From Dipylidium caninum (taxonomy: Eukaryota > Platyhelminthes > Cestoda > Cyclophyllidea > Dipylidiidae): a stretch of DNA of 64,000 bases. The translations under genes were made by a program, and so were the position numbers. The notes under the pieces are model-generated. The model ran no database searches. It worked only from the letters and a program-made list of their open reading frames with translations, and was not told where the DNA came from. The stretch is from contig QEYB01000963.1 of NCBI GenBank assembly GCA_017562135.1, positions 62,001 through 126,000 on the forward strand, read 5' to 3'. The number at the start of each line of letters is the position of its first letter. Positions within the stretch are counted from its first letter, which is position 1. Shown here piece by piece: positions 13,201 through 23,430 of the stretch.

Positions 13201-15569
13201 TTGCGTCTTGTGTTACTACCGGAGCCTATCTCCCATCGCTCATTGCCCCTTTGCATTGCGTTCTTTCCCCATCTTCTTCTTGCCCACCTGCTAAATCCCG
13301 TCCTGTATTTGACCCCACCAATGTACGTTGGTCTCCCCCCGTTATTCAGGCCTCATTCCACTAGATGCCTTTGCCGCTTTAACCTCACATCATTCTCCGT
13401 GATGAAAGCAATTGTCGTGTGTTTCCTTAGTCATGTGTGTATTTCAGCACACGTTAGTGGATTCTGTTTGTCTAACGCATTATAGTGAGAGTGCGGACCC
13501 TCAAATAATGCATCACGTTCTGTCTCTTTGTATGGTGGTTAATAAGTGCGAAAATTGGATCCGCTCCAAGTGGACAAGCGGAATTTTCGCGCGAAATCCC
13601 CCTCTTCCTTGTCTAAAGCGGTAATTCTGGTTTTTGGACGAAGTGGGAAAAATGAAGGAAATGGTAATTGGAGCAGGCTGTGTTCGCCCATCTTCTTTCA
13701 TAACGTGGATTTCGCCGTACTTTTCATCGGGACATGTTGGATTGCACTCTTTCCTTGCTGCTATCATCCCAACACTATCTGCCAACATAGCATGACAACT
13801 TTTCCAACACTGGAATCAATTTAATTGCAAGTAATTTGATCGGTGTGTCCCTTTCAAATGGGAACTGCCTCGGAGATACTCATTCCTCCTTCCTCTTGTT
13901 GATCATCCTTGTAAAGTCCCAGGGAATTCCCTCGATCCATTTGCTCTTGCACTTTAGTTCAGCGAAGCCATGAAACGTCAGAAGTCGACACGAAAGCCTG
14001 CACCACAACCGCCTCAAACGAATTTCAACCAGCCCGTGAACCAAGCTCCTCCGACCCCGATGCCGCGTGGATTCCCGCAGAAACCTCAGGTTCCTCCTCC
14101 GCCACCACCCTCAGGATCTGTGAAATCTTCGATCCCGTCGCAGCCTGATGTTCCACCCCCACCGCCGCCGATGATGACTCTCAGCGGTGGTGACTATGGG
14201 GATGCGCGTGTACCAGCGCCGCCCCCTCCGCCCCCTCCGCCTCCACCACCGCCACCTGGTCCAACACCCCAACCACCGACCTTTGCCTCTTCCGGCGCCG
14301 GTGGTGGCGCTGCGCCCAGACCCACTCCAGCCATTCCCCTCTCCATTTCTGATGAAATTCGGTCTTTCAACAAGGATAAGCTTAAGAACGCAAGTTATTT
14401 TCCCATTATTTGTGAAATAGCACTGTTTCAACGCTAAGCTCATGCTGCTTACTTTGCGCTCTTTTGGCTGAGTTCTTATATTTTAAGACGCGGCTTTTTT
14501 GAGCAGCATCATCACACAGCCAGTGTATCTTAAAAGTACACCGTCTTATTATGCGTATAGTTCATCTGACGAGAGACGGAACACCACGAATCTTACTTTT
14601 CCCCACACTCTGAACTGACACTTGCAGTTCCCTAAATGCCGATTTGTTCCTCTTTGCCAATTTACTACGTTGATTAGTCATCTCATGGCCATGTGTAATT
14701 CCACACACAATATCTGGAGATAGCTTAAAAAGGATGTGGACTCGATTAACCAAAGATCAATGTGTAGAAGTTGAAGTATTGTGGTGTGATGACTGTCAAC
14801 CGCTCCCACCAGCGGTGGATGGTCTGCTGCGCCGCATGTCGGCGAATGATGTTGTGTACACCCAAGTCCGCATACACCTCAGTTCTACGCGTGTGATGTT
14901 GGTGCCATCGGTCAAAGTATTCTCAATTGGTATTGATGACGCCTGTTTCGAAGCATCAAATATCGTTGAATTATGGTGCCAAATTAGGCCTGTAAAGAGG
15001 TGAAAGTTTAGGTGGTGGTGGTGGGCCGTAGAGTCGTTCTTAGTGCTTTTTTCGGTTCGAGATGAATGGTAGGGTAGATGGCTGAATTAGTGGGTAGAAT
15101 CAGTGTTTCAAAGTCCACGCCTCACCAAGGACATGATTGTTACACCGAGAGTTCGCGTTGCCTCTCAGCGTCACGGCATAATTCTCAGGTGCTTGAGAGG
15201 ACAGATATTCCACGTATCGTCTTTCTCGAGAGAATTTCTTTCGCCAGATTATTGTAGAAACCAATTTGAGAGTCTCGTGATAGTTCTGCTGCGCTGATGC
15301 GATGTATACTTAGGTTTGTGGTGTGAATAGTGCACCAGGCCGCAGATTAGGCTCAAATCCGATTAAATGGAAGACTTTAATTTTTCCGTTCTATTCTTTC
15401 CTCCTCTCTCGCACAGGTCGTGTCAGAACAGTCCCCGACGCCAGCTACATCAACGGTCAACGATCGCGATAACCTGGAGGCATCTTTGAGTAATGCGTTG
15501 AACAAATTGCTGTCACAACGACGCTGTTATCTCTCGGACGATGAGGAGAACGATTCGGATTCATTCTAA
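10202..15569 (+). CDS. WASP-family actin nucleation-promoting factor (copy A, intact)
   Basis: Four exons, all phase 0: 10202-10750, 12601-12819, 13958-14389 and 15417-15569, giving about 450 residues (human N-WASP is 505). Exon 1 is a WH1/EVH1 domain (LLTLEQNQHLIEYL, VLQLYKSDGLSGWRFISSG, FATFHGDECVIGIAF) ending in a basic stretch (SSMRKK). Exon 2 is the Cdc42-binding CRIB/GBD (NPFGFQHIQHLGFDK, FIEMGGLSEQLKTDADKEF). Exon 3 is proline-rich, with runs of up to 13 prolines, ending in one WH2-like motif (SDEIRSFNKDKLKN). Exon 4 carries the amphipathic central and acidic segments (ASLSNALNKLLSQRR, SDDEENDSDSF). The family activates the Arp2/3 complex downstream of Cdc42 at the cell cortex. The usual acidic-tail Trp is replaced by Phe. 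The intron after exon 3 begins with GC. No initiator Met lies in the WH1 exon before the domain; an upstream exon or a spliced leader must supply it. Confidence 0.9.
10751..10837 (+). other. In-frame read-through of the WH1 exon encoding a hydrophobic tail
   Basis: Past the proposed donor (AAG|GTTAGC) the WH1 frame stays open for 28 codons to a TAG. It encodes a hydrophobic run (SLLALFMLLNTFIASTICI) directly after the basic residues RKK. If the intron is retained, the product would be a WH1 domain with a C-terminal membrane anchor. The same segment is recognisable in copy C at about 49660-49750 with one indel. Use as an alternative 3' end is an inference. Confidence 0.35.
12389..12407. repeat. 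(TG)n microsatellite in WASP copy A intron
   Basis: About nine TG units in the intron before the CRIB exon. Copy B has a much longer TG/CG array at the matching place (17537-17580), while copy C has almost none (about 51385). Confidence 0.8.
14390..14391 (+). promoter_or_regulatory. GC splice donor (GC-AG intron) after the WH2 exon
   Basis: The exon ends AAGAAC and continues GCAAGT. Only this position keeps phase 0 into the C-terminal acidic exon. The nearest GT (four bases on) would give a wrong frame with an early stop. Copy C has the same GCAAGT at 52861; copy B has GTAAGT at 46211. Confidence 0.6.
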
Positions 15570-15783
15570 GAGGCCTCCTCCCTTCTAACGCTTTTCATTT
15601 TATGCTCATAGTGGTATTTCTTCCGCACACATATTTGCCTTACCTGCTCATATGCTGCTCTCAAAGTGGTCGATTCTACATTCTATTGTCTGATCTGTTT
15701 AATTAAACGGAGAGATAGTGATTGAACACCGCCCTTTTTGTTCCACTAATCCAGACGCTACTCTTAATAATAAGTAGACAACC
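15101..15783 (+). repeat. Near-identical tract shared with WASP copy B (46685-47370)
   Basis: This 683-base block covers the end of the last intron, the whole C-terminal exon, the stop and the 3' UTR. Against 46685-47370 it differs by one substitution (15275 T versus 46859 G) and three single T insertions in T-runs. The exon itself is identical, 153/153. Flanking homologous sequence is far more diverged, with many indels. This suggests recent gene conversion or duplication, or an assembly artefact. Confidence 0.85.
15702..15707 (+). terminator. Candidate poly(A) signal ATTAAA of WASP copy A
   Basis: ATTAAA lies about 135 bases past the TAA stop. It is kept in copy B within the near-identical tract and is changed to ATTCAA in copy C. 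Confidence 0.45.
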
Positions 15784-15939
15784 TTTGGACAGCCACGTTT
15801 GAAACATCGAGGTGGGGCCACTTACTGTAAGACGCCCGAGCAAATCTTCACCGGAAACAACGTCTTGGTGTGGTGCAAATGGCCCCGGTTAGAAGGGAGA
15901 CACTAGACAAAGTCGGAACATGAGAAGTGTGCGCTCGTG

Positions 15940-16700
15940 AAGAAGTGAGGGATGAGGAGAGCGTCGACAATTTGAGGGATTCGAAACTGCGCATTGAGTC
16001 AGAGATGAGGACGCTTAAAACACCCGAAGATGACCGTGATGCAAATGTGCTGACAATTTAAAACTGAGGGTTGTTTTGGCCTCCGCTCCCCCGAACGTGG
16101 TTGAATTCGCCCTCTACTGGTTCGCTACATTCCGTCGATTAACGAGTGGCACACTTTGACCCCACTCGATCTCATAACATTTGTATGCACTTTATGAGCA
16201 CAGGAGTCCTTCCCACTCTAATACGCCCAAATTAACAGCCATTCTTTCCACTTCCTCAAAGCTAATTTATTCTGGATTATATTTGCTTTTGCTTTCCGCT
16301 TACAGTGGTGAAGTTTGTGATAAAAAGGCTAGTGAGAAGATGAGCTCAACTTGGGTACTCCCATAAAGCGGCTGTTCAAAACTTGCCGCAGGCGCGATAA
16401 GACCGCGTCATACACTGAGGGACAATGCCAAGGTGGTGGAAGGGCAACACGGTGTTGCAGTTGACAGCCACGTTATTTCACCACCTGCATGGTTTTGTGT
16501 TGCGACAGGGAACTTGTGTGCGCACATCCGTGTCTGGAGGTGAGATCCTGGGACCTGTTGATGGATGACATGGTCTGCAATGGCACTGCCACGGCGCGTC
16601 TCATTGAAGTGGATTGGCTGCCACCTCTCACAGGTTTCAGCATCTCCAACACTACGTTCGAGCTTATACAACAGACTGAAAAGGAGTTATTCACTGGAAA
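15940..16700 (+). repeat. 3'-flank block (first copy), homologous to 47400-48170
   Basis: By eye this block aligns with 47400-48170 at roughly 80 percent with indels. Both lie just downstream of a WASP C-terminal exon, so it is part of the same duplication unit. It contains a shared run ending GGGTACTCCCATAAAG and a 71-base perfectly identical island (16477-16547 versus 47973-48043). No reading frame is maintained in both copies. Confidence 0.7.
16509..16539 (+). other. Possible 31-base micro-exon inside the identical island
   Basis: Thirty-one bases lie between an AG (gcgacag) and a GTGAG donor-like sequence, identical in both copies (second copy 48005-48035). Micro-exons are frequent in flatworm genes, but there is no recognised neighbouring exon, so this is only a candidate. 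Confidence 0.2.
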
Positions 16701-17159
16701 TCAAGGCATCGGAATGCTGTGAGTAGGGGGCAGTCTTCATCCTCCCCTCTCTTCGTGAGAGCACATCCCAGTTACACGGGCGTTGATCATTTCACCGAGT
16801 TGGCGCAAGAGGTTGCCTGTACAGTCGCCTCTTCTGCTGGTCGAGACAAGTGACTCCTCCTCCTGTCAGTCATGTCCTAGTAGATTCGAATCTCTCACGT
16901 GTAAACGGTCAGAGGCCTTTCGACCCAACGTCACAAAATTCAACTCGTCCATTCTTTGTGGGCCGCAAGGAACTTGCATAGACGGGTTTACTCCTCCATC
17001 CTCTCCGCCTGCCTGCGTTCCATGCGACAGCGGATTTCCGTCAAAGGCGTCGCCTCCAAGCGCAGCCATTTCGCGAAATTTTCGAATGAAAAATGATTCA
17101 AACAACGGGTATGCAATCTGGAGTCTGGTCTCCACAGCCATCTCCAGTCATTCCTGCTG
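16701..17159. other. Single-copy stretch with a cysteine-rich open frame, function unknown
   Basis: A + frame at 16783-17250 includes a cysteine-rich stretch (CGPQGTCIDGF, then PACVPCDSGF) that loosely resembles an EGF-like module. I see no clear exon boundaries, and the frame runs on into the CTG/CTC repeat at 17157-17185. It could be a relic exon or chance. Confidence 0.2.
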
Positions 17160-18249
17160 TTGCTGCTGCTGCTCCTCCTCTCACGCAGTCTCCTCCTCGC
17201 CGAAACTTGTGTCTACCTCACTGTTTTCTGTCGTCGCTTGTTACTTCTAACTTCATGAAATTGAGAATTGTTGATGACATCAAAAGTGTGTTGACCATCC
17301 TTCCTCCTCTATGGAGACCGGTTCCTAAGACGCCTACTCGTCGCCCATGGGGAGGGGGGGGGGGCATGAAAAGGACTCGGAGAGTTGTCCTTCTTTTTTC
17401 CGCTATACCCACCCGATTGTTGTCTGCGCATTTGTCCGCACGTTTGTGTGTGTGGCAGTCGAATCTCTGATCAGGCATGCACAGATATAGGTGCTAACTC
17501 TTGCATTGGTGTGCGCCTGTGGAATTGTGGGTGCTTGCGTGTGTGCGTGCGTGCGTGCGTGTGTGTGTGCGTGCGTGCGTGGAACGAAATATTGGTGAGT
17601 TTTTGCCGAATAAAAATGTGCTGTCTGCTACCCCACACACCAGCCTCAGCCGATATGGCTCATAGGAAAGAAATACTACCCCAGGTCTCTTCGCCAGATA
17701 ATAGTCGCCTGAATCCCACTCCTTTCATTTCCCCTCCTTCTTTTTCCATTGCCTTTTGCTAAAACATGTTTAGAGCTTCATTAGTGGACCTTTCAACCTC
17801 CAACGCATTCATCATGTGAGTTTCGATAAGAAGTCAAGACAATTCGATGCCGTTGGCATTAATGATCAACGCTTTCGAGCCTCCGTAGAGATGGGTAGAC
17901 TCAATGAGCAGTTAAAGACGGACGCTGATAAGGAGTTCGCATATCAGCTCATCGAGAAAAAAATGTCGGAATGGACAACATGAGAGCTGCACTAGAATCA
18001 CTCCTCTCATTTCTCCCCTCTCTTCTTTCTCCTCTTCCCCCCTCCTGCCGCCCTCCCGCCAAAAGTCTGTTATACCTTTAAAGGAGCGACATCATCTCAT
18101 CGTATCCCCATACCGCCAGTAGTGATTGACAGCCGAGTCGAAGTCATCTACTCTACTCTCCTTCACCTCTGTTCACCTCACACTCAGCGCTGTGGGTAGA
18201 CTTCGTATCATGCGAATCTTGGTGTAAACTATTTTGTCGGTAAAATCAC
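17160..18249 (+). pseudogene. WASP copy B, CRIB-exon half (decayed)
   Basis: Aligns with copy A from about 12040 to 13070. The CRIB exon remnant at about 17759-17980 keeps long stretches of identity (tcgataagaagtcaagacaa, gatgggtagactcaatgagc). It has lost the acceptor AG (tttag became tttgct) and the donor GT (aaggtaat became aacatgag). It has an in-frame TGA where copy A reads HLGF, and an expanded A-run that shifts the frame. The alignment stops abruptly near 18249 and the rest of this copy resumes about 27 kb away at 45236. It is not translatable. Confidence 0.85.
17537..17581. repeat. TG/CG microsatellite in WASP copy B
   Basis: About 44 bases of alternating gtgt and gcgt units, an expanded version of the (TG)n in the copy A intron. 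Confidence 0.85.
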
Positions 18250-18279
18250 CCATGAAAATTTGTCACATCGTCCAGCAAG

Positions 18280-19740
18280 CTTTCCTTTTCTCTACGTCAG
18301 GAGGACACTCAACTACCCCATGAGTTCTGGTCTATCCGGTGAGTATTTTTGGACCTACGGGGAGTATGTGGCAGGACGGAGTAGGGCAAGAAGTGTGAGT
18401 GTCACTTGATAGGTGACGATGTGCTGAACTACCATATCGCCCTACCTCCCGAGTATATATAGTCGTCCGAGTAATTTTGCGTCGTTAATGAAGGATGTCG
18501 CCATTTCATTACATGTTCTATGAAACGAGACGAACTCTGATGGTTCGCAGTCTCACATGAACGGAGGCGTCAAAGAGAGTCCATTGCTGCAAGTGCGCAT
18601 TACCCAAATAATATGAAGCTACGCACATTAGCGTAGAAGGGTAAATTAAAAAGGCTCCTCGGAAAACTACGTGATGAATTTAAGGCGATAAAGTCGTGGT
18701 AGCACAGAAGCAAAAAGGAGCGACAGTTGTGACAGACTTCGCTGAATCTCGCATTATATCGGGTGAAAGTGGAACCAAGGACGGCCTCATTTCATCCTAG
18801 CAACATGCGGTGTCTGCGATCACAGTGTAGTCCTCCCGACCGCAGCTGAATAGCCTCAACTTTCCTCTCCGTCGAGGTTAATGGAAGCCACTTACACGTG
18901 ACCATTTAACGGGCCATTGTGGGAGAAGATGGTGTGACTTCAGATGTTCCACTTCTCTTCTTCACCACATTTCTCGACAGATCGCCTTTTCTTTATGCTT
19001 TTTGTTTCTGTCGGGCTACTACGTTAGGCTCAGTAGCTCCACTTACCCACGTTCTGGTCGGTCAATTGGAACGGTTCAAGTGTGATGATGGCCGACACTC
19101 GTCGGCTTGATTACTCCGTAGGACGGTCTTTTTCTCATTTGGGAGAGATTCCGACAGTGGAGGGCTTGGTCAGTGGCGATCAGTAGAGAAAGATGTTGGC
19201 CAGGGAGGAACTAGGGAGGAAAGCACTCTCCACATTGCAGGGCTAGTCACCACACATCGTCCTTTTCAACCGAATTTTATAGTCTCACGTTGAGTCCACT
19301 CCACTGCAACTCGTCTACGGAATGACTTTACCGTACTTTGAGCTCAACAAACTTTAATTCAACCACCCACTAGTCCTGCTCGATAGCCAGACCGACTTTC
19401 ACGCCGTGGCACCCATCCGCTGGGAGGGTGCACGGCACTACCCTGCGTCACTTGCCCCACCAGTCAAAATGCCTTGTATTCCTGTGTCACTTGAACGTGT
19501 GCCAAAATTCCTTTTAACATTCTACTGCACTAAACCGACTCGAGGGGTGTCAAATATGGAAGCGAGACAGGACTAGTATTTCTGTGCAATGGGAGGAATG
19601 AGACACACTTTATAAGTCCGTGGCTACCACATCTATGACTCCACGCACAGATGGTTCGGCTTTAGTTCGTTCAATGTGGCCATGACGTAGGTGGTTGCGT
19701 AGAAATGGGTGCACAGTTCAGGCAGAGTAGTAGGTGGCTA
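18280..19740 (+). repeat. Direct repeat R1, copy 1
   Basis: Aligns end to end with 35690-37145. Shared anchors include aactaccccatgagttctgg, ttacccacgttctggtcggt and gaattttatagtctc. Divergence is about 25-30 percent with indels. No conserved frame. Confidence 0.8.
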
Positions 19741-20109
19741 ACTAGCCTCACCTCATCATGTTCGCCCTGAGTGGCGGTGGCGTAACTCCTAATTGGCCTT
19801 GTTTGTTACAAATGAGGTGGAAACATCTTGTCCATGATGGCGCTCATTCCTCAAACAGTTTAAGGATAGTAGGTGCACCAAAAACATCATGCACCACAAC
19901 ACAAAATTTGGGCTTTTAGACAAGAGCAACGTAGTGTATATTTGAGGGGAATCTTGATGAAACAAGACGAGTCGACATAAAATGACTTTGGTCGACATTG
20001 TGAGGTCGCCCTCGAGAGGCACCGGATAGAAGACGACGTTCTCTCATTGAGACATCTAATAGTCATTTGTGCGGAGGACGCGTTAATAAATGCTGACCAG
20101 GGTGATGGC

Positions 20110-21190
20110 TGATTGTTCAACAACTACTCGGAGACGTGTGTGCCACCCGCCGACACCATTGGTTGCTTGACGTGCATAATACGACGCATGGATGCTCGTG
20201 ATGGCAGAGTAGAAAGGCATGAACTAGTCTTTGCGGTAGCCTCGACACACATCAGACCATCTCGTGCTCCAGTGCCTTCTGATGGGGCTGCCAATCGCTC
20301 CCGCAGACCCAACAGTTAGTCTTGTGGGAAGTGCGAGTCAAGCGTTTTTCACTCTAGACTATGTGCACCGCTTGTCTCATAATAAAAAGGAGGTTTTCTC
20401 TGAGGTCGTCATGTTCAACGCCGATCGTCAAGACCGCTCTTGTGTCAGGACACCATTATGAGGATGACGCTTAAGTGAACCAAAGGGGATCCACTACTGA
20501 CAGAAATAAGCGGTTCTCATTCCAATCCACTTGAGACGTGATCAGAAACCACTTCATTCTGAACGAGTAGGGACACAGACCGAAGGACCCTAACACCCAT
20601 CGATATAAAAATATGTTGATGTCGACCTTGTTGGGGCTTGAATGGGAGGAAGTGGGGAGATGCATTTGGCGTCCATAAGGGCTTAAATGCAAGATCGGCT
20701 CTGTCTAACTAACGGAACTAGTCAGTTTCGAACAGAGATGGTTAGCACGCCAACCAACTTGAGACAGGATCAGGAACCACAAGAAACTCTATGCACGAGT
20801 TTGTTATCGCTTAATTCTTGACCAACATGGACAGACGTTGGATAGCATTAACGCCCACTGTTAGTAATTGCATTGATGTTGACCATGTTGGAATTCGCGC
20901 ACATAGGTGGGAGGAGGTGCATTTGGCCAACCTGAGGGCTCAATTCCACGACCCACTCTGGCCAGCTAACGGAACCGGCCTGCTTTGAATAGTTGGTTCC
21001 ATCACTCCTTGGACTGACATTGTTCGCACGTAGGGCAGCGCCGCGACTCGCGATATTTGGTCGTCGTGAGGCGGTCAACGCACGATTGAATAAAGTTAAG
21101 AAGGAGGGCGAAGTGCACACGAGCCTTAAGTTATACCTACTACAACACGAGTGCAGGAAAGGGTTCGTCGCAGAGTCGAGAGCCACCTCT
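20110..21190 (+). repeat. Inverted repeat R2, left arm
   Basis: The reverse complement of 29280-30070 aligns here at about 80 percent. Strong blocks include gagtagaaaggcatga, atgttcaacgccgatcgtca, aggaggttttctctgagg and gatccactactgacagag. About 200-300 bases within this arm are tandemly repeated (20490-20690 resembles 20700-20940). A further partial copy lies at about 21785-22025. Confidence 0.75.
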
Positions 21191-21784
21191 CGATGACGAC
21201 GCCTAATCCTCCATGCGGTGATGTGTTATTTCGTAATCCTAACACAGGAGTCGTCGACTCGGCGTACCCAGCAGAGATTTGAGCCCGAGTCGCATGGTTG
21301 AAGGGCTCGCAGTAGTGGGTTAGTTGGAGTGCCACAGGTAGGCTGTGCACGCGGCCTTTCAAGCATACGACTGGGGTTGAAATTCCGGTTGTGTGCGTCA
21401 TTTCGACGCCTCGACAATTGCGTATAGGGAGAAAGTCAAAATTTGAGTGGACGGAGTCGCAAATCGGCGAAGAGGGAGTAGGGTGCCGACGTCGAGATGG
21501 AGCTTTCGATTCTGCAACGAATTAGTCTGCCTATTTGCCCACCACGTTGGCGAAATTGGCGGTGCCTAGAAGAATTATTCGCAGTATCGGAGGCTTCCTG
21601 CCAACGGCACGCTCTCAAACACTCTTCGGCGGTTTGTGAATGACAACTGCACGCGGGGAAGATTAAAAGCTGGCAAATGTGATTAGTTGATGAACAATTG
21701 CATCAAGGTAGGACATGAAAGCCATGGGTCAGAAGTAAAAATGAACACGGGTTAGGAAGCCTTAACACCCTCTGTTAGAAATTG

Positions 21785-22025
21785 CGCTGTTGTTCACCTG
21801 GTTGGGATTAGAGTGGGAGGGTGGGAGGAGGCAGATGTGTCGAACATGACGACTCAATTACATTGTTCGCGCGTGGGGCCTGAGGTATTTCGTCGTGATG
21901 AGGTGATAAACACGGGATTGAATAACATTGAGAAGAAGGAAGATGCGCAAATAGCTCTTCATTTATCCCTACCACAATTGCCCCACCACGAGGCCAAACA
22001 ACTGGCACCGCCTTTCACGAGTCCG
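21785..22025 (+). repeat. R2 partial copy in tandem with the left arm
   Basis: Matches 20870-21180 and the reverse complement of 29290-29450. All three share a tract around the motif ttgaataacattgagaagaa. Confidence 0.65.
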
Positions 22026-22079
22026 GTAGGGGGATACACAGCATTTTGACGAGTGATGCAAGCGGAAGAGAGAAGCGCC

Positions 22080-22570
22080 TGCCAGTCCTCAAGCGGAGGG
22101 ATGCTCACAGCGTGAAAGTCGCTTGGCATGCGAGGAGGAGTTAAGGGGTGAATGAAGTGCAGTTAGATGAACTCATAGTAAGCAAAGGTAATTCCGTAGA
22201 CGAGTTGCAGTGAATTGTACTTACACCGGGACTATAAGATTGGTTGGAATGACCGGCCGAATTGATTGGCCCTGTAATGCGGAGAGTGGGTTTCTCGCTA
22301 CTGCTTCGCTAGCCGACATTTTTGCCCCCACTGACTACAGACGCGACCTATCACTGTCGGAATCCCACCCCAATAGAGAAATACACCGCCCCCTGGAGCA
22401 ATATAACGAACGAGTGTCCGTCCTCATCACATTCCAACGGTTTCAATTGAATGATTAGAACCGTGGGTAAGTGGAACTACTGCCTACAGCATAGGAATCA
22501 GACAGAAACAAAAAGCATACAGAAACTGATGCCTTCTCCTAGGCTCGACTTGGAGCCACAGCTATGCTGT
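22080..22570 (+). repeat. Direct repeat R4, copy 1
   Basis: Aligns with 30530-31100 in the same orientation (anchors: tgtacttacacc, actataagattg, catcacattccaacggttt). Non-coding by inspection. Confidence 0.7.
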
Positions 22571-23225
22571 GTGGACTTGCTCCAAGCTGTAGGAAGTGCG
22601 ACACATCACTCACGTAAAAGGCGACAACAACATCTGTGCACGAAAGAAAAGTCAACTGATTCTTGTCCACACCAATTTCGTAAACCAGATGCATGTGCGC
22701 TTTCCGTCCCGCTATTCTGGTGGAGAAATAAGGGATTACCGATGTCAAGAACTGGCGCTGAAAGATGGAGAAAACGAGGTTAGTGATGAGCTTCCTCTAC
22801 TTACTTCTCTAGTAGACAAAATAAGTAGATCGGTGCTGGCGATACAGAGCACAACATGTGGAACGTCGAACTCGCCTGAAGTGTTCGAGAAGACAAGTAC
22901 TAGAGGTGCGTGTCAGGCCAAGTAGGAACCGATTCACATCTCCAAGAGGGGGTCACCACAGCTTCTGGGCATCATCATTTCTTCGAGGAGAACTTTCAAA
23001 ATTAAGCCATTTTCAACTTGGAAAACAGGGCGAATTTGGGGGCGGTTTCAATTTGATCTTCATCAACTCACTTAATTAGTCTTTCCAGCCGGTAAAACGT
23101 GGAATAACTCCTTTTCGGCTTTGACGACATTCCCCACACAGAATGACAAATATGCACACGTCACCGGAAAATAAGTAGTCAGCGTTTGTTTCTAACTCGT
23201 CAGTTATCTACACTGGCCATCATGA

Positions 23226-23430
23226 CAGTTGGCTGGCTTGGCGTGGAATAGTAGCGCCCGCCTCACTTTCGCACAATTTCCTACTTTGCATGTAGCATCG
23301 CCGTGGCCGACTTCACCGCCAAAATTACGGAGACGTGGAACGGTTCGCCGACCGTTCGAGGGTCCGCTCCCAACGGCAACGTCCCAATCCCTCTTCGTCG
23401 GCCTGTACTGACCAGCCCCTCCTTTGCCCC
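23226..23430 (+). repeat. Dispersed repeat R3, copy 1
   Basis: One of at least five copies sharing a core like ggagtagtggcgtccttctcac, then ctttgcatgtagc and gccgcggcc. Other copies: 26515-26765 (reverse), 27715-28010, 32285-32500 and 33850-33975. Confidence 0.7.
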
